DNA of 64,000 nucleotides from Parvularcula sp. IMCC14364 (GTDB lineage: Bacteria; Pseudomonadota; Alphaproteobacteria; Caulobacterales; Parvularculaceae), in assembly GCF_030758415.1 (NCBI RefSeq), contig NZ_CP132334.1, positions 3,297,118-3,361,117 of the forward strand, written 5' to 3'. Below are positions 26,785 through 36,986 of the stretch, one piece after another. The notes under the pieces are model-generated. The model was given only the letters and a program-made list of their open reading frames with translations. It ran no database searches and was not told the origin of the DNA. A program made the translations under genes and the position numbers. Every line of letters starts with the position of its first letter. Within the stretch, counting starts at the first letter, position 1.

Positions 26785-27453
26785 ATGAAAACATATGTAG
26801 TATTATCCGCGTTTTTTGGGTTTTGCGTAGTGTTGCCTCTTCCCGCAGCAAGTCAGATATCAGTTGACGCTGGTTATCAGGAATGTGTCAGCCGGGTTGA
26901 GCAGAATGCGGAACAAGGCCGCTATTATGCTTTACGCTGGATCAGCGATGGCGGCGGCGATCCAGCTGTGTATTGTGCGGCAGTGGCAGACCTCGCGGTT
27001 GGTGTTCCCCGTCTTGCGGCAAACAGGCTGCAAAGCCTTGCGGAGAAAAACCGCACGCAGGATCCATACCTTTCTGCCCGCCTCTATATTCAGGCAGCGC
27101 AGGCCTGGGCAACTGGTGAAGAAGCTGAGCTGGCGATTTCTGCCATCAGTGAAGCTGAGCGTATGGCACCGGCAACGGAAGAGGTTAAGTTATTGGCCGC
27201 GCCGATCTATGCGCAGATCAGTCGCTGGGGCCTTGTGAAAAGGTCGCTTGATACGGCCGAGGAATATAATGCGCTATCCGCGCAGGCACTTACTTTGCGT
27301 GCCAGGGCGCGAAAGGAACTTTCTGATCATGAAGGTGCCGCGCGCGATCTGCAACTTGCGCTCAATCAGGAGCCCAATAATATTGATGCGCTCGTATTGC
27401 GTGGAGAATTAGCGCAAACGGGCTATGTTATTGATCCTTATACTGCCCGCTGA
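26785..27453 (+). CDS. Exported TPR-repeat protein, unknown partner
   Basis: A 222-residue protein from ATG 26785 with a signal peptide (MKTYVVLSAFFGFCVVLPLP, cleavage likely after AAS). The TTG at 26755 is a weaker start. The rest is helical and fits tetratricopeptide repeats, clearest near the C-terminus (ALTLRARARKELSDHEGAAR, LQLALNQEPNNIDALVLRGE). Two Cys (QECVSRVEQN, VYCAAVADL) could pair in the periplasm. It probably acts as a periplasmic scaffold. It lies 94 bp after divL on the same strand and 66 bp before a membrane protein gene. Confidence 0.72.
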   Translation: MKTYVVLSAFFGFCVVLPLPAASQISVDAGYQECVSRVEQNAEQGRYYALRWISDGGGDPAVYCAAVADLAVGVPRLAANRLQSLAEKNRTQDPYLSARLYIQAAQAWATGEEAELAISAISEAERMAPATEEVKLLAAPIYAQISRWGLVKRSLDTAEEYNALSAQALTLRARARKELSDHEGAARDLQLALNQEPNNIDALVLRGELAQTGYVIDPYTAR

Positions 27454-27519
27454 TCTCTGGACCGCTTCTGCGAAGCAGCACATACTCAATCTTAATCAGG
27501 ACAGGCAGACTGACGCCTT

Positions 27520-28401
27520 ATGGCACGATACTGGGAAAATGATCATTATATCCGGGACCTGCACGAAGCCGCGAGCTTTGAAGCAGACAGGCGGGTGGAT
27601 GATGGCTATCAATTTCCTGTTGGAGTGGCTGACATTGCTTCATCACGGGCGGCCATGCTGTCGCTCGTTGACACGCTGGCCCGTAGTGTCACGCGACAAC
27701 TCCTTTTTCTGGCTTCTGCCGGCATTTTTGTCGCGATTGTTTTTCTATTGTCCGTACCCGCGCTTGAGTGGGCGGTTATCGGGCGGTTATCGCTCTGGCT
27801 TCTACTTCTTTTTGGGGCGCTCACATTCTCGTGGCACAGCGTGCGTAGTTTTCGATTCGGATTTGGATATAGTGGTAAGCCATTCACGTGGCGCACAGAT
27901 TATACATGTATGCTTGCAGTCATCAGCACAGCGTTTGGCGTCGGGTCTATCTTGCTGACCCCTGAGACAATTTCTCTCACTTCTTCTGTCATCATATCTA
28001 CTTTGACCGTTTTAATTGCGCTGGTATTCGGATTCGGCCATATTGCCTGGCAGCCTGCGGCAGTCACATCCGCTTTGCCAGCTGTGCTGATCGCACATCT
28101 GTCGCTGCTGTTTCATATCTTTCCACTTGGCACAGAAACGCAACAGGCACTTGCCATCTGGTTAGGGAGCCTCCTTTTCTCGCTTGTATGTTTCGTAGCA
28201 GGATACAGGCGTGCCCGAAAAATAGCTGCTGATGCATTGGCGCGTCATCCGCGCAACGCTATGCGGCAGATACAATCCCGCCACAAAAAAACGAGCGGTG
28301 CATATAATCCATACAGCATCAGGGCCAGAGAAGTTCAGGCGAAGCACCCTGCATCATTAGAGGCCGAGAGAGCTGTAACTGGCGGCAATCGAAGTCACTG
28401 A
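27520..28401 (+). CDS. Polytopic membrane protein, unknown function
   Basis: A 293-residue protein with a polar N-terminus (MARYWENDHYIRDLHEAASF), six or seven hydrophobic helices (about residues 60-230) and a basic cytoplasmic tail (KIAADALARHPRNAMRQIQS and onward). The topology would suit a sensory input or transport module, but no output domain is attached and I recognise no family. The ribosome site is weak. Its 3' end overlaps that of the convergent glutamate dehydrogenase gene by 45 bp. Confidence 0.65.
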   Translation: MARYWENDHYIRDLHEAASFEADRRVDDGYQFPVGVADIASSRAAMLSLVDTLARSVTRQLLFLASAGIFVAIVFLLSVPALEWAVIGRLSLWLLLLFGALTFSWHSVRSFRFGFGYSGKPFTWRTDYTCMLAVISTAFGVGSILLTPETISLTSSVIISTLTVLIALVFGFGHIAWQPAAVTSALPAVLIAHLSLLFHIFPLGTETQQALAIWLGSLLFSLVCFVAGYRRARKIAADALARHPRNAMRQIQSRHKKTSGAYNPYSIRAREVQAKHPASLEAERAVTGGNRSH

Positions 28402-29778
28402 TGCAATATAGGCGGCCGTGCGCATTTCCTTCACGGCTGGATTGGTAACAAGCACTTCCCGAATGCTGTCATAGGCACCGCGCATAGTATCATCGAGTCC
28501 GGATCGGACCAGCGCCAGTTCGTCTGAGCCGCGCAGGAATTCCTGTTTGAAAGAATCATTAAGCGGCTTCCCGATTTCTTTTTCGAGTTCGGCGATCAGA
28601 AGGTTTGCCTTGAACTCTTCCTGGCGCCTTTGCATGCGGCCAAAACGAATATGAGACAGGTTCTTTACCCATTCGAAATAGGAAACCGTCACACCCCCGG
28701 CATTGGCATACATATCAGGAATAATCTTGACGCCTTTTCGCTGGAGTACAGTGTCGGCATTGGCTGTCACCGGGCCGTTCGCGGCTTCAACAATCAGTTT
28801 TGTCTTGATACGGTCTACATTTGCAGAATTGATGCACCCTTCGATTGCTGCCGGGATGAGAATGTCACATTCTTTTTCAAGTATATCTGCACCATTTTCA
28901 TGATACATGCCGCCGCCAAAGCCGCGTACACCACCAGAAGCGGCGATGTAGGATTTTAATTCCTCAATATCCAGACCATCGTCATTGATGACAGCGCCAT
29001 CACGTTCAATGACTGCTGTTATCTTACAGCCGTCCTCTTCCGACAGAAACTTGGCGGCGTGATACCCCACATTACCGAGCCCCTGAACCACGACCGCCTT
29101 ACCTTCAAGGTCCCCTTCAAGTCCGGCTTCCTTGACATCTTCCGGATAGCGGAAGAAGGCCTGTATTGCATACTGAACGCCGCGACCTGTTGCTTCAATA
29201 CGCCCTGCAATACCGCCACTGTTCAATGGCTTGCCGGTGACACAGGCATGTGCGTCAATGTCTGTTGGGTGCAGACGCTTGTACTCGTCTGCCATCCAGG
29301 CCATCTCGCGCTCGCCAGTTCCCATGTCGGGGGCGGGCACATTCTGTGAAGGATGTATGAGATCGCGTTTTGAGAGTTCGTATGTAAAGCGCCTTGTAAT
29401 ACGCTCAAGCTCAAATACTTCCCAGTCTGACGGGTTGATGCAGAGCCCGCCTTTTGATCCACCGAAAGGTGCGTCAACCAGAGCACATTTATAAGTCATC
29501 AGGGCAGCCAGCGCCTCGACCTCATCCTGATTGACAGAAAGGGCATAACGGATACCCCCCTTGACTGGTTCAGTATGCTCCGAATGAACGGCGCGATAGC
29601 CTATGAAAGTATGGATCTCGCCGCGAAGGCGCACACCGAAGCGGACTGTGTATGTAGAGTTGCAAACCCGGATTTTTTCCTTGAGGCCAGGAGAAATATC
29701 CAGATGAGCGGCGGCGCGCTCGAACATCATGTCTACACTCTGACGGAATGTGGTTTCGCGGCCTTCTTTCGGTGCCAT
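28357..29778 (-). CDS. Glu/Leu/Phe/Val dehydrogenase (glutamate dehydrogenase type)
   Basis: A 473-residue protein from ATG 29778, preceded by GGGAGA; the longer reading to 30051 runs into purH and is not family-like. The substrate site PVKGGIRYALSVNQDEVEAL, the catalytic Lys in APFGGSKGGLCINP and the nucleotide-binding VVVQGLGNVGYHAAKFL are clear. It interconverts glutamate and 2-oxoglutarate with release of ammonia. The length and C-terminal region match the alphaproteobacterial NAD-type enzymes of 470-480 residues. Leucine or valine cannot be excluded as substrate. It lies 28 bp after purH on the same strand, so the two may be co-transcribed. Confidence 0.9.
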   Translation of the reverse strand: MAPKEGRETTFRQSVDMMFERAAAHLDISPGLKEKIRVCNSTYTVRFGVRLRGEIHTFIGYRAVHSEHTEPVKGGIRYALSVNQDEVEALAALMTYKCALVDAPFGGSKGGLCINPSDWEVFELERITRRFTYELSKRDLIHPSQNVPAPDMGTGEREMAWMADEYKRLHPTDIDAHACVTGKPLNSGGIAGRIEATGRGVQYAIQAFFRYPEDVKEAGLEGDLEGKAVVVQGLGNVGYHAAKFLSEEDGCKITAVIERDGAVINDDGLDIEELKSYIAASGGVRGFGGGMYHENGADILEKECDILIPAAIEGCINSANVDRIKTKLIVEAANGPVTANADTVLQRKGVKIIPDMYANAGGVTVSYFEWVKNLSHIRFGRMQRRQEEFKANLLIAELEKEIGKPLNDSFKQEFLRGSDELALVRSGLDDTMRGAYDSIREVLVTNPAVKEMRTAAYIASVTSIAASYSSLGL

Positions 29779-29806
29779 CTGGGGTCTCCCTTTTTCTTTC
29801 TTATAG

Positions 29807-31429
29807 CTAATGCCTGAAGTGGCGCATACTGGTAAATACCATGGCGAGGCCTGCCTCGTCTGCTGCAGCAATGACCTCGTCGTCACGAATTGATCCACCG
29901 GGCTGAATAACAGCGGTCGCGCCTGCTTCAGCTGCAGCAAGCAGCCCATCTGCAAAAGGGAAAAAGGCGTCAGAAGCGACAACCGAGCCCTTTGCCAGCG
30001 GCTCGGAAAGCCCGGCAGCCTCTGCAGCGTCCTGGGACTTACGAGCCGCAATGCGGCTTGAATCCAGCCGGCTCATCTGGCCTGCACCTATGCCAACAGT
30101 TGCGCCATCTTTCGCATAAACGATGGCGTTGGACTTCACATGTTTGGCAACGCGGAAGGCGAACAGCATATCGCGCAACTCATGGTCGCTCGGCGTGCGT
30201 TTTGTAACGACTTTCAGGTCTTCTTCGGTCATTCGCCCTGTATCCTTGGTTTGCCAGAGGAAACCACCGGAAACAGCCCGCATGACGGGATAGGCTTGTG
30301 TCATATCCGGCAAGCCATGAGTCAGAAGTATGCGGACATTTTTCTTCTTTGCAAAAATGTCCAGGGCTGCCTGGTCTGCTGCCGGTGCAATGACCACTTC
30401 TGTGAAAACCTTAGCAATTTCCTGCGCGGCCTCGGCAGTCAGTTTTTGATTCAGGGCAACAATACCGCCAAAGGCAGATACCGGGTCGCATCCCAGCGCC
30501 AGTTTATAGGCCTCAACCATACTCAGGCCTGTTGCCACGCCACAGGGGTTTGCATGTTTGATAATGGCGACAGCTGGAGTCGCAGGATCAAATTCTGCAA
30601 CCAGTTCAAAGGCTGCATCTGTATCGTTGATATTATTATAGGAAAGCTCTTTGCCCTGCACTTGCTGTGCGGTTGCAACGCCCGGGCGTGCCTCGCCGGA
30701 AGCGTAAAACGCTGCTTTCTGGTGCGGGTTTTCACCATAGCGCAAAGTCTGCCACAATTCCCCTGCAACGCTGACCCTGCGCGGGGCGTCAATCTCCAGT
30801 GTTCTGGCAAACCAGCCTGAAATCGCACTGTCATAAGCGGCTGTCCGCGCATAGGCATTTGCGGCAAGGCGTCGGCGAAGGCTTTCCCCAAGGCCCTGAT
30901 GGGTGCGTAATTCTGTCAGTACAGAATCATAATCTTCCGGGTCTGTCACAACACCCACATGAGCATGGTTCTTTGCGGCAGCCCGAATCATGGCCGGGCC
31001 ACCAATATCTATATTCTCGATCGCGATCTCATAGTCAGCGCCGCCAGCGACTGTCTTTTCAAAAGGGTAGAGATTGACCACAAGAAGATCGACGGGAGCA
31101 ATGTTATGCTCTCTCATTGCGCTCACATGTGCGTCGTTATCGCGCAATGCCAACAATCCGCCATGGATGGCAGGGTGCAGCGTTTTTACTCTGCCATCCA
31201 TCATTTCCGGAAAGCCGGTGAGGTCAGAAACGTCACTGACGCTCAGCCCCTGCTCGCGCAGTAACTTCGCCGTGCCGCCTGTCGAGACGAGTTCAACACC
31301 CAGCTCTGACAGTGTTGTGGCGAACTCGGCTATGCCAGTTTTATCTGACACGGAGATCAGCGCCCGACGCACAGGTTTTATGGTATCGGATGTAGCATTG
31401 GGGGATTGGGCAGCAGTTGAAGTGGTCAT
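29807..31429 (-). CDS. purH: Bifunctional AICAR formyltransferase / IMP cyclohydrolase
   Basis: A 540-residue PurH, starting at ATG 31429 with AAGGA six bases before it. An ATG two codons earlier has no spacing to that site, and the long upstream extension to 31951 has no homology signal. The N-terminal MGS-like cyclohydrolase domain has [15 protein letters not shown] and [12 protein letters not shown]. The formyltransferase domain has [24 protein letters not shown] and the ending TSMRHFRH. It carries out the last two steps of IMP synthesis. Confidence 0.97.
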   Translation of the reverse strand: MTTSTAAQSPNATSDTIKPVRRALISVSDKTGIAEFATTLSELGVELVSTGGTAKLLREQGLSVSDVSDLTGFPEMMDGRVKTLHPAIHGGLLALRDNDAHVSAMREHNIAPVDLLVVNLYPFEKTVAGGADYEIAIENIDIGGPAMIRAAAKNHAHVGVVTDPEDYDSVLTELRTHQGLGESLRRRLAANAYARTAAYDSAISGWFARTLEIDAPRRVSVAGELWQTLRYGENPHQKAAFYASGEARPGVATAQQVQGKELSYNNINDTDAAFELVAEFDPATPAVAIIKHANPCGVATGLSMVEAYKLALGCDPVSAFGGIVALNQKLTAEAAQEIAKVFTEVVIAPAADQAALDIFAKKKNVRILLTHGLPDMTQAYPVMRAVSGGFLWQTKDTGRMTEEDLKVVTKRTPSDHELRDMLFAFRVAKHVKSNAIVYAKDGATVGIGAGQMSRLDSSRIAARKSQDAAEAAGLSEPLAKGSVVASDAFFPFADGLLAAAEAGATAVIQPGGSIRDDEVIAAADEAGLAMVFTSMRHFRH

Positions 31430-31582
31430 GGGCATTCCTTTTTGCCACTGCATAGACAGGCGGGCAGGCCGTTTCAAGCATGGAACAGAGGGGCTGCCAG
31501 CTTGCAGTATGAGTGGCATTTTCGGTGATAACAGGCGACAGTCATGCTGGGTAAATCCGAGTGTTGATGGATATGGAGAAGC

Positions 31583-32314
31583 ATGATGCCCCCTGTACGC
31601 ATAGCCATGTGGTCTGGGCCGCGAAACATCTCGACAACCATGATGCGCAGTTTTGAGAACAGGCCCGACTGCATTGTGATGGACGAGCCATTTTATGCGC
31701 ATTATCTTCAGAAAACAGGTCTTGCCCATCCGATGCGGCAGGAAATCCTGCAGGCGCAACCGACTGATGCAGATGACGTGATCGAAAAGATCGGAGCACC
31801 GCATGACGCACCTGTTCTTTTCTGCAAGTTGATGACGCATCATTTGACGGATGCGGTGCCCACGGCATGGTTCGAGCGAATGCGGCATTTTTTTCTGATT
31901 CGCGATCCTGCCCAGATGCTCGCCTCTTATGCGGCGAAGACAGATGATCACGAGTCTGTGCTTGTTTCGCTCAAGCGAGAGGAAGAACTTTTCGATCAGG
32001 TGATGCAGCTTTCAGGTGAGATACCCCCTGTCATTGATGCGCAGGACATGCTCGCAAACCCGCAAGCCATGCTGACGCTACTTTGCGAAAAACTGGACAT
32101 ATGTTTCCGCTCTGAAATGCTGCACTGGCCAAGTGGGCCACGAGACAGTGATGGCATCTGGGCATCGCACTGGTATGGGTCAGTGAACACATCTACGGGC
32201 TTTCGCGCGCCTGCGACCATGCCGGTCCCGGCAAGAGCCGATTTCGCCAAATTGCTTGAGGCTTGTCAGCCACACTATGACAGACTTTACAGCCAGCGCC
32301 TGACAGCAGGGTAG
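31583..32314 (+). CDS. Sulfotransferase-like P-loop protein
   Basis: A 243-residue protein. [20 protein letters not shown] near the N-terminus matches the 5'-phosphosulfate-binding loop of sulfotransferases, which sits in a degenerate P-loop. [14 protein letters not shown] corresponds to the second PAPS-binding block (the 3'-phosphate Arg/Ser region). This bacterial subgroup is short and mostly uncharacterised; the acceptor is unknown. An ATG at 31583 or 31586 fits the GGAG upstream. It is divergent from purH and about 55 bp upstream of the TonB-dependent receptor gene, possibly one transcript. Confidence 0.75.
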   Translation: MMPPVRIAMWSGPRNISTTMMRSFENRPDCIVMDEPFYAHYLQKTGLAHPMRQEILQAQPTDADDVIEKIGAPHDAPVLFCKLMTHHLTDAVPTAWFERMRHFFLIRDPAQMLASYAAKTDDHESVLVSLKREEELFDQVMQLSGEIPPVIDAQDMLANPQAMLTLLCEKLDICFRSEMLHWPSGPRDSDGIWASHWYGSVNTSTGFRAPATMPVPARADFAKLLEACQPHYDRLYSQRLTAG

Positions 32315-32370
32315 TTTTCACTGGCTCGCTTCACTAGGTTTGGTGGCAATGATCACAGGATGACACAATA

Positions 32371-34389
32371 ATGCTCAAAATCAGCGCTACGGTATTGACG
32401 ACGGTTACGACAGTTCTTTCGCTGCACGTCACCGCTTTTGCCGAAATGGCTGAGGCGGCTGATGAGATTGTCGTTACCGGTGAGCGCAGGCCGCAGGCTT
32501 TGGGTGACGTGCCCTCTGGCATTACCAGGATAAATGATAGAGAGATTCGCATACAGAGCGCAGATCACCCGGCGGAACTTCTGAACACTGCTCCGGGTAC
32601 TTTCATTCATCGTGGCTCTGGGCAAGAGCACCTTACGGCTATACGCTCACCTGTTCTGACGGGAGGTGCTGGCGCAGGATCTTTCCTGTATCTTGAAAAC
32701 GGTGTGCCATTACGATCTGCCGGGTTTGCCAATGTCAATGGATTATTCGAATCCCAGTTGCCTCTGGCCACACAAGTCGAGATTGTGCGGGGGCCAGGGG
32801 GTGCTTTTTATGGCGCCAATGCTGTGCACGGTGCCATCAATATCATTACACCATCGCCCGATGAAAATCGCCAGACTGCCAGTATCTCCATATCCGAATT
32901 TCGCCGAAAGCTAAAAGGGACAATTGCCAGGGGCAATCGCGGCGAAGGTTTTTTTGCCGGTTTGTATCTGCATGAAGATATCGGCTTTCGGACGGAAAGC
33001 GGTGCGGATCAGCAGGGCCTGGTTCTGCGACGTGTGGGTACCAATAATGAATGGTCACATGACACAATCCTGACAGTGACAAATTTGAACCAGGAGACAG
33101 CTGGGTTTGCTCAGGGAGATGACGTTTACAAAGACAATCGTCAGCGACGCTTCAATCCTAACCCCGAGGCTTATCGTGACAGCAAGGCGGTGCGTATCCA
33201 GAGCCAGTGGCAGAGGGTTGGCGTAAACGGAAGCCTGAGCATTACGCCTTATTTCCGATGGACCGAGATGGAATTCCTGCAGCATTTTCTGCCGTCACAG
33301 GCGATAGAGGAGAACGGTCACTGGAGCGCCGGTTTTCAAGGGGCGTGGTACAGGGATGACAATGTCACCCTGGGGGTTGATGGTGAATATACCGAAGGGT
33401 ATTTGACAGAAATACAATCACGGCCCGATATATTCAGCTTCGTACAGGGCGTGCATTATGATTACGATATCACTGCCACAAGCCTTTCACCATTTGCAAA
33501 AGTGAACCGCTCACTGACGGAAAACCTCACCTTAACGCTTGCTGCGCGGGTTGATTATACCCGCTACGATTATCAAACCAATACAGCAGCAGACAGGATT
33601 GGGCGCTTTATTCGCCCTCCAGACCGTGCTGATGATTTCCTCACAGTCTCGCCAAAAGCCAGCCTGTTGCATGTTTCGCGTGCAGGTTCTTACTGGGTAT
33701 CTTATGCGGAGGGGGCACGCCCTCCGCAGACGACAGACCTGTATCGATTGCAACTGAATCAGAGTGTGTCAGAGATAGACCCCGAAAGAATTCGCAGTCT
33801 GGAGGTCGGGTGGCGTGGCGATTGGCGTGACAGTATCTCTGGTGAAGTCACTGCTTATTTTGCTGAAAAGGAGAACTTTCTTTTCCGCGATGCAGACGGT
33901 TTCACCGTCACCAATGGGGAAACACGCCATGTTGGTATTGAGGCAGAAGTAACGGCACAACTGACAGAAAACCTGTCAGTTAATGCCAGTGGCACATATG
34001 CGCAGCACACGTACCGGTTTGATCGTCCCGTCAACAGTACGGCCAACGCCGCAGAAGCTATCCGCAGTGGTGATGATGTGGATAGCGCGCCGCGGACATT
34101 GGGTGGTGTGCGGTTGAACTGGCAGCCAACTCCTGCACTATTTGCGCAAACAGAATGGGTCCATGTGGGAGAGTATTTCATGGATGCTTCTAACAGCCGG
34201 GAATATCCTGGGCATGATATTTTCAATATGCGTTTTGAGAAGCAGTCAGGGTTTTTCACAGCCTTTGCTTCAGTGAGAAATGTGCTTGATGATCGCCATG
34301 CCACACGTGCTGATTTTGCTTTTGGGAATGAGCGCTATTTCCCTGATGAAGGCCGCACCCTTACTGTTGGCGTAAGATTTTCCAACTGA
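32371..34389 (+). CDS. TonB-dependent outer-membrane receptor
   Basis: A 672-residue protein with a signal peptide (MLKISATVLTTVTTVLSLHV, cleaved after AFA) and a TonB box-like segment DEIVVTGER. The plug domain has SFLYLENGVPLRSAGF and VEIVRGPGGAFYGANAVHGA. A 22-strand-type beta barrel ends with an aromatic-terminal strand (RTLTVGVRFSN). The protein imports a scarce ligand through the outer membrane using TonB energy. The substrate cannot be read: there is no FecA-like signalling domain, no Fur box or riboswitch that I can see, and no ABC transporter nearby. Confidence 0.9.
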   Translation: MLKISATVLTTVTTVLSLHVTAFAEMAEAADEIVVTGERRPQALGDVPSGITRINDREIRIQSADHPAELLNTAPGTFIHRGSGQEHLTAIRSPVLTGGAGAGSFLYLENGVPLRSAGFANVNGLFESQLPLATQVEIVRGPGGAFYGANAVHGAINIITPSPDENRQTASISISEFRRKLKGTIARGNRGEGFFAGLYLHEDIGFRTESGADQQGLVLRRVGTNNEWSHDTILTVTNLNQETAGFAQGDDVYKDNRQRRFNPNPEAYRDSKAVRIQSQWQRVGVNGSLSITPYFRWTEMEFLQHFLPSQAIEENGHWSAGFQGAWYRDDNVTLGVDGEYTEGYLTEIQSRPDIFSFVQGVHYDYDITATSLSPFAKVNRSLTENLTLTLAARVDYTRYDYQTNTAADRIGRFIRPPDRADDFLTVSPKASLLHVSRAGSYWVSYAEGARPPQTTDLYRLQLNQSVSEIDPERIRSLEVGWRGDWRDSISGEVTAYFAEKENFLFRDADGFTVTNGETRHVGIEAEVTAQLTENLSVNASGTYAQHTYRFDRPVNSTANAAEAIRSGDDVDSAPRTLGGVRLNWQPTPALFAQTEWVHVGEYFMDASNSREYPGHDIFNMRFEKQSGFFTAFASVRNVLDDRHATRADFAFGNERYFPDEGRTLTVGVRFSN

Positions 34390-34413
34390 AATGGAAGCCC
34401 AGCGATAGTTTCT

Positions 34414-34465
34414 GCACTTCCGGATTATACTTTTTTAGGGGGTAAGGGAAAAAAACCGGAAGTGC
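34414..34465. repeat. 10-bp perfect inverted repeat flanking a T6/A7 stem
   Basis: GCACTTCCGG (34414-34423) and CCGGAAGTGC (34456-34465) are perfect inverse complements. Between them a run of six T and a run of seven A can also pair. The structure spans the last codons of the minus-strand DUF1295 gene and lies 25 bp after the TonB-receptor stop, so it may act as a shared terminator or RNA stabiliser. Confidence 0.45.
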
Positions 34466-35210
34466 GACGTTTGTAATCTGCATATTCCGGATATTTTTTG
34501 ACCATGGATTTTTCCAAAAGGGCCTTGCCAGATACGGCGTAGAGAAAGAAAATCATCAGAGCCGGGCTCAGAACTGTTGTCCAGCCCCAGGGGGCTTCCA
34601 GAGCGATCATGGTTAATCCTGTCCAGACAGCTGCATCACCAAAATAATTCGGGTGCCGCGTCCATGCCCAAAGACCTGTGGTCATTAACTTGCCCTTGTT
34701 CTCCGGTTCAGCCTTGAACTGGCGTAACTGCCAGTCTCCTACAGCTTCAAAAAACAACCCGATACTGAATATCACAATGCCAGTGATGGCAAGAAGCCCG
34801 AGTGTTTCCGGTCCACCAATCTGGCCAACTTGCGTGGGCAGGGATACGAAGAAAGCGATACATAATTGTAAAAGGAATACACGATACAAAGACCAGATAA
34901 CAAAATTACCATCCTTGCGGGCAACGCTTTCGCGCATTGCAACATATCGAAAGTCTTCACCATGCCCAAGGTTGCGCCGCGCCAGGTAAAGGCCAAGACG
35001 GCCGCCCCATAAAGCCGTAAGGATTGTGAGGACTAAGGCCCGGGGCTCTGTCCCGTCTGCCAGAAAATACGTCAAAACCGCAGGTCCTGCACAGGCTGGC
35101 CCCCACAATATATCAACAATACTCGCATTCTTTATCACGACACTGATTGCCCAGACAAAAATGAATATCATCAACATAATGACAAAGTTGGTCATAATCA
35201 TGGTAAGCAT
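34425..35210 (-). CDS. DUF1295 / steroid 5-alpha-reductase-like membrane protein
   Basis: A 261-residue protein starting at ATG 35210 with GGAG seven bases upstream; the 65 extra residues of the longest frame are antisense to the upstream gene end. It has six or seven hydrophobic helices. The C-terminal signature of the family is clear: GLWAWTRHPNYFGDAAVWTG, then KKYPEYADYKRRTSGFFPLP. Members resemble 3-oxo-5-alpha-steroid 4-dehydrogenase and isoprenylcysteine methyltransferases, and most bacterial ones have no known substrate. It follows the alpha/beta hydrolase gene by 13 bp, so the two form an operon. Confidence 0.85.
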   Translation of the reverse strand: MLTMIMTNFVIMLMIFIFVWAISVVIKNASIVDILWGPACAGPAVLTYFLADGTEPRALVLTILTALWGGRLGLYLARRNLGHGEDFRYVAMRESVARKDGNFVIWSLYRVFLLQLCIAFFVSLPTQVGQIGGPETLGLLAITGIVIFSIGLFFEAVGDWQLRQFKAEPENKGKLMTTGLWAWTRHPNYFGDAAVWTGLTMIALEAPWGWTTVLSPALMIFFLYAVSGKALLEKSMVKKYPEYADYKRRTSGFFPLPPKKV

Positions 35211-35223
35211 AGATTGGCTCCGG

Positions 35224-36330
35224 TCAGGCTTTGCGCATAAAGTTATTGGCTTTGAGGAATTTGGTGATCTCATCGAAAGCGTCATGTGCTTCCGGCAACA
35301 TGCGGTCAAAGGTATGCCAGACATGCGGCAGGTGCGACCAGCTTTGTAATTGGGCAGGGGAGCCCTGTGCTGTCGCTTTGGCAACATAGCGCCTGGCGTC
35401 ATCATAAAGCATCTCTGTGGAACTCACATGTACCAGAGTTGGTGGCAGGTCGGAGAGGTCTGCAAAGATCGGTGATATGTCCGGCTCCGAGGGCGAGATC
35501 CGATAAAGGCTCCAGAAAGCCCAGAGCAAGACCGTGCGCGGAACCTTGTGAAAGCGCTCAAACAGCGTCTGTAACATCAGGTCGGTTTTGAAGTTGTTGC
35601 GTAAGCTGGGACTTGAAAAGGTAGAATCCACAGCCGGAGAAATCGCGATTACCGCATCTGCCGGCCACAAGCCCATGTCACGTACCCAGTTGATCAGTGA
35701 GAGTGTCAGATTGCCGCCTGCCGAATCTCCGGCAACCGCAAGGCGTTCCGTCGTAGCCGAACCATCCGGTCCGTTGTCGATAATCCATCTATAGGCCGCA
35801 CGGACATCCTGTATGCTCGCGATACGCGGATTCTCAGGCATCAACCTGTAATTGACAGCGAATATGCTTGCCTTGGTGCGTGTCGCAAGATTGCTTGTAA
35901 TGCCGCGATGGCTGAGGGCGCTGCCAACCGTGCCGGCACCACCATGAATGTAGAGAAGCCGCCTGTCAGGGTTGCTGCCTTTGCTGCGTACCCATTCACC
36001 CGTAATTTTGTTACAATCGCTCACCAGCGCATCCGGCGTAAAAGTTATATCCTTTGGAAACTTCCGTGAAAGGCCGATATTATCCATCCGTTCACGCCGC
36101 GCTTTAAGCTGGTCTGTGCTGGAGCCTTTGCGTGCCTTTGCAGGCTTGACGTAATTTTCCAGAAGATAGGCATTTACTTCTTTGACACCGTCTGAATCCG
36201 GGTCCGTCTCAAATGTCACGGGCTGGTTTGCGTCATAAGCTGATAAATTTTCACCCTTAAGGTGAAACCGGGTGACAGCCCATGCTGCGGCACCTGCAGC
36301 AGGCAAAAGCAGCGGAAGTTGAAGAACCAT
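35224..36330 (-). CDS. Alpha/beta hydrolase fold esterase (HSL/Aes type)
   Basis: A 368-residue protein with an N-terminal hydrophobic anchor or signal (LPLLLPAAGAAAWAVTRF). Residues that form the oxyanion hole are in LLYIHGGAGTVGS, the hormone-sensitive-lipase type. The catalytic Ser lies in VAGDSAGGNLTLS. A likely catalytic Asp is in STEMLYDDARRY and the His in LPHVWHTFDRML. It hydrolyses esters of unknown nature, probably at the membrane or in the periplasm. It shares an operon with the downstream DUF1295 gene, which hints at a lipid or steroid-like substrate; that is inference. Confidence 0.85.
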   Translation of the reverse strand: MVLQLPLLLPAAGAAAWAVTRFHLKGENLSAYDANQPVTFETDPDSDGVKEVNAYLLENYVKPAKARKGSSTDQLKARRERMDNIGLSRKFPKDITFTPDALVSDCNKITGEWVRSKGSNPDRRLLYIHGGAGTVGSALSHRGITSNLATRTKASIFAVNYRLMPENPRIASIQDVRAAYRWIIDNGPDGSATTERLAVAGDSAGGNLTLSLINWVRDMGLWPADAVIAISPAVDSTFSSPSLRNNFKTDLMLQTLFERFHKVPRTVLLWAFWSLYRISPSEPDISPIFADLSDLPPTLVHVSSTEMLYDDARRYVAKATAQGSPAQLQSWSHLPHVWHTFDRMLPEAHDAFDEITKFLKANNFMRKA

Positions 36331-36986
36331 GTAATATCCCTTCGTCTTGTCTGAGGCTAGGACGGATCAAGGTTATAAAGCAATGGCGAAGCTCACCCGG
36401 GTATCCTGTTGCCGAGCCAGCGCCGGATCGGCAGGTCGGCGCCGTAAGTCAGCGCAGTTGAAAGCGCAATCATCAGTGTCGTGGTGATCAGGAATGAGCT
36501 CCACCATCCAAAGCCTGTTGATTGAAGCTGGGCCAGCAAAACATATCCCACCATCTGATGCACCAGATACAGCGGATAGGAAATTGCTCCCAGAAAAACC
36601 AGCCAGGGATGGCTCAATATACTGAGGCGTGTTGTCAGTGTGGCGAGCAGGAACAGAACAAGATGGCAGGCTATGATAAAACTGCCTGTAAATCCGCGAT
36701 CATCATAGTTTGCAAAAGGCTGGGGGAATTGCGCGGCCACGACGAGAAGCAACAGGATAACGCGCAACGGACTCCAGCCGGTTTGCGTGATCTTGTAAAT
36801 AATCAAACCGGCAGCGAACAGGTGTCCATAGCCATTTATCATTGACAGATAATGCAAGGGGTGTGGAATAAAAGGCGCGGTCCAGGTAAATGTCAGCGTC
36901 CCGATGATCCAGATTGCTGCCACTATTTCCGCATGGCGTTGCAGTTTTGACCGGAATAAAAAGAACATGAAAAAATAAAAGCCTAG

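Noticed and set aside
31430-31951. 170-codon N-terminal extension of purH
   Set aside because: Antisense to the sulfotransferase-like gene; no family homology; AAGGA sits correctly for the ATG at 31429.
35211-35405. 65-residue N-terminal extension of the DUF1295 protein
   Set aside because: It overlaps the end of the upstream esterase gene and is out of character; GGAG fits ATG 35210.
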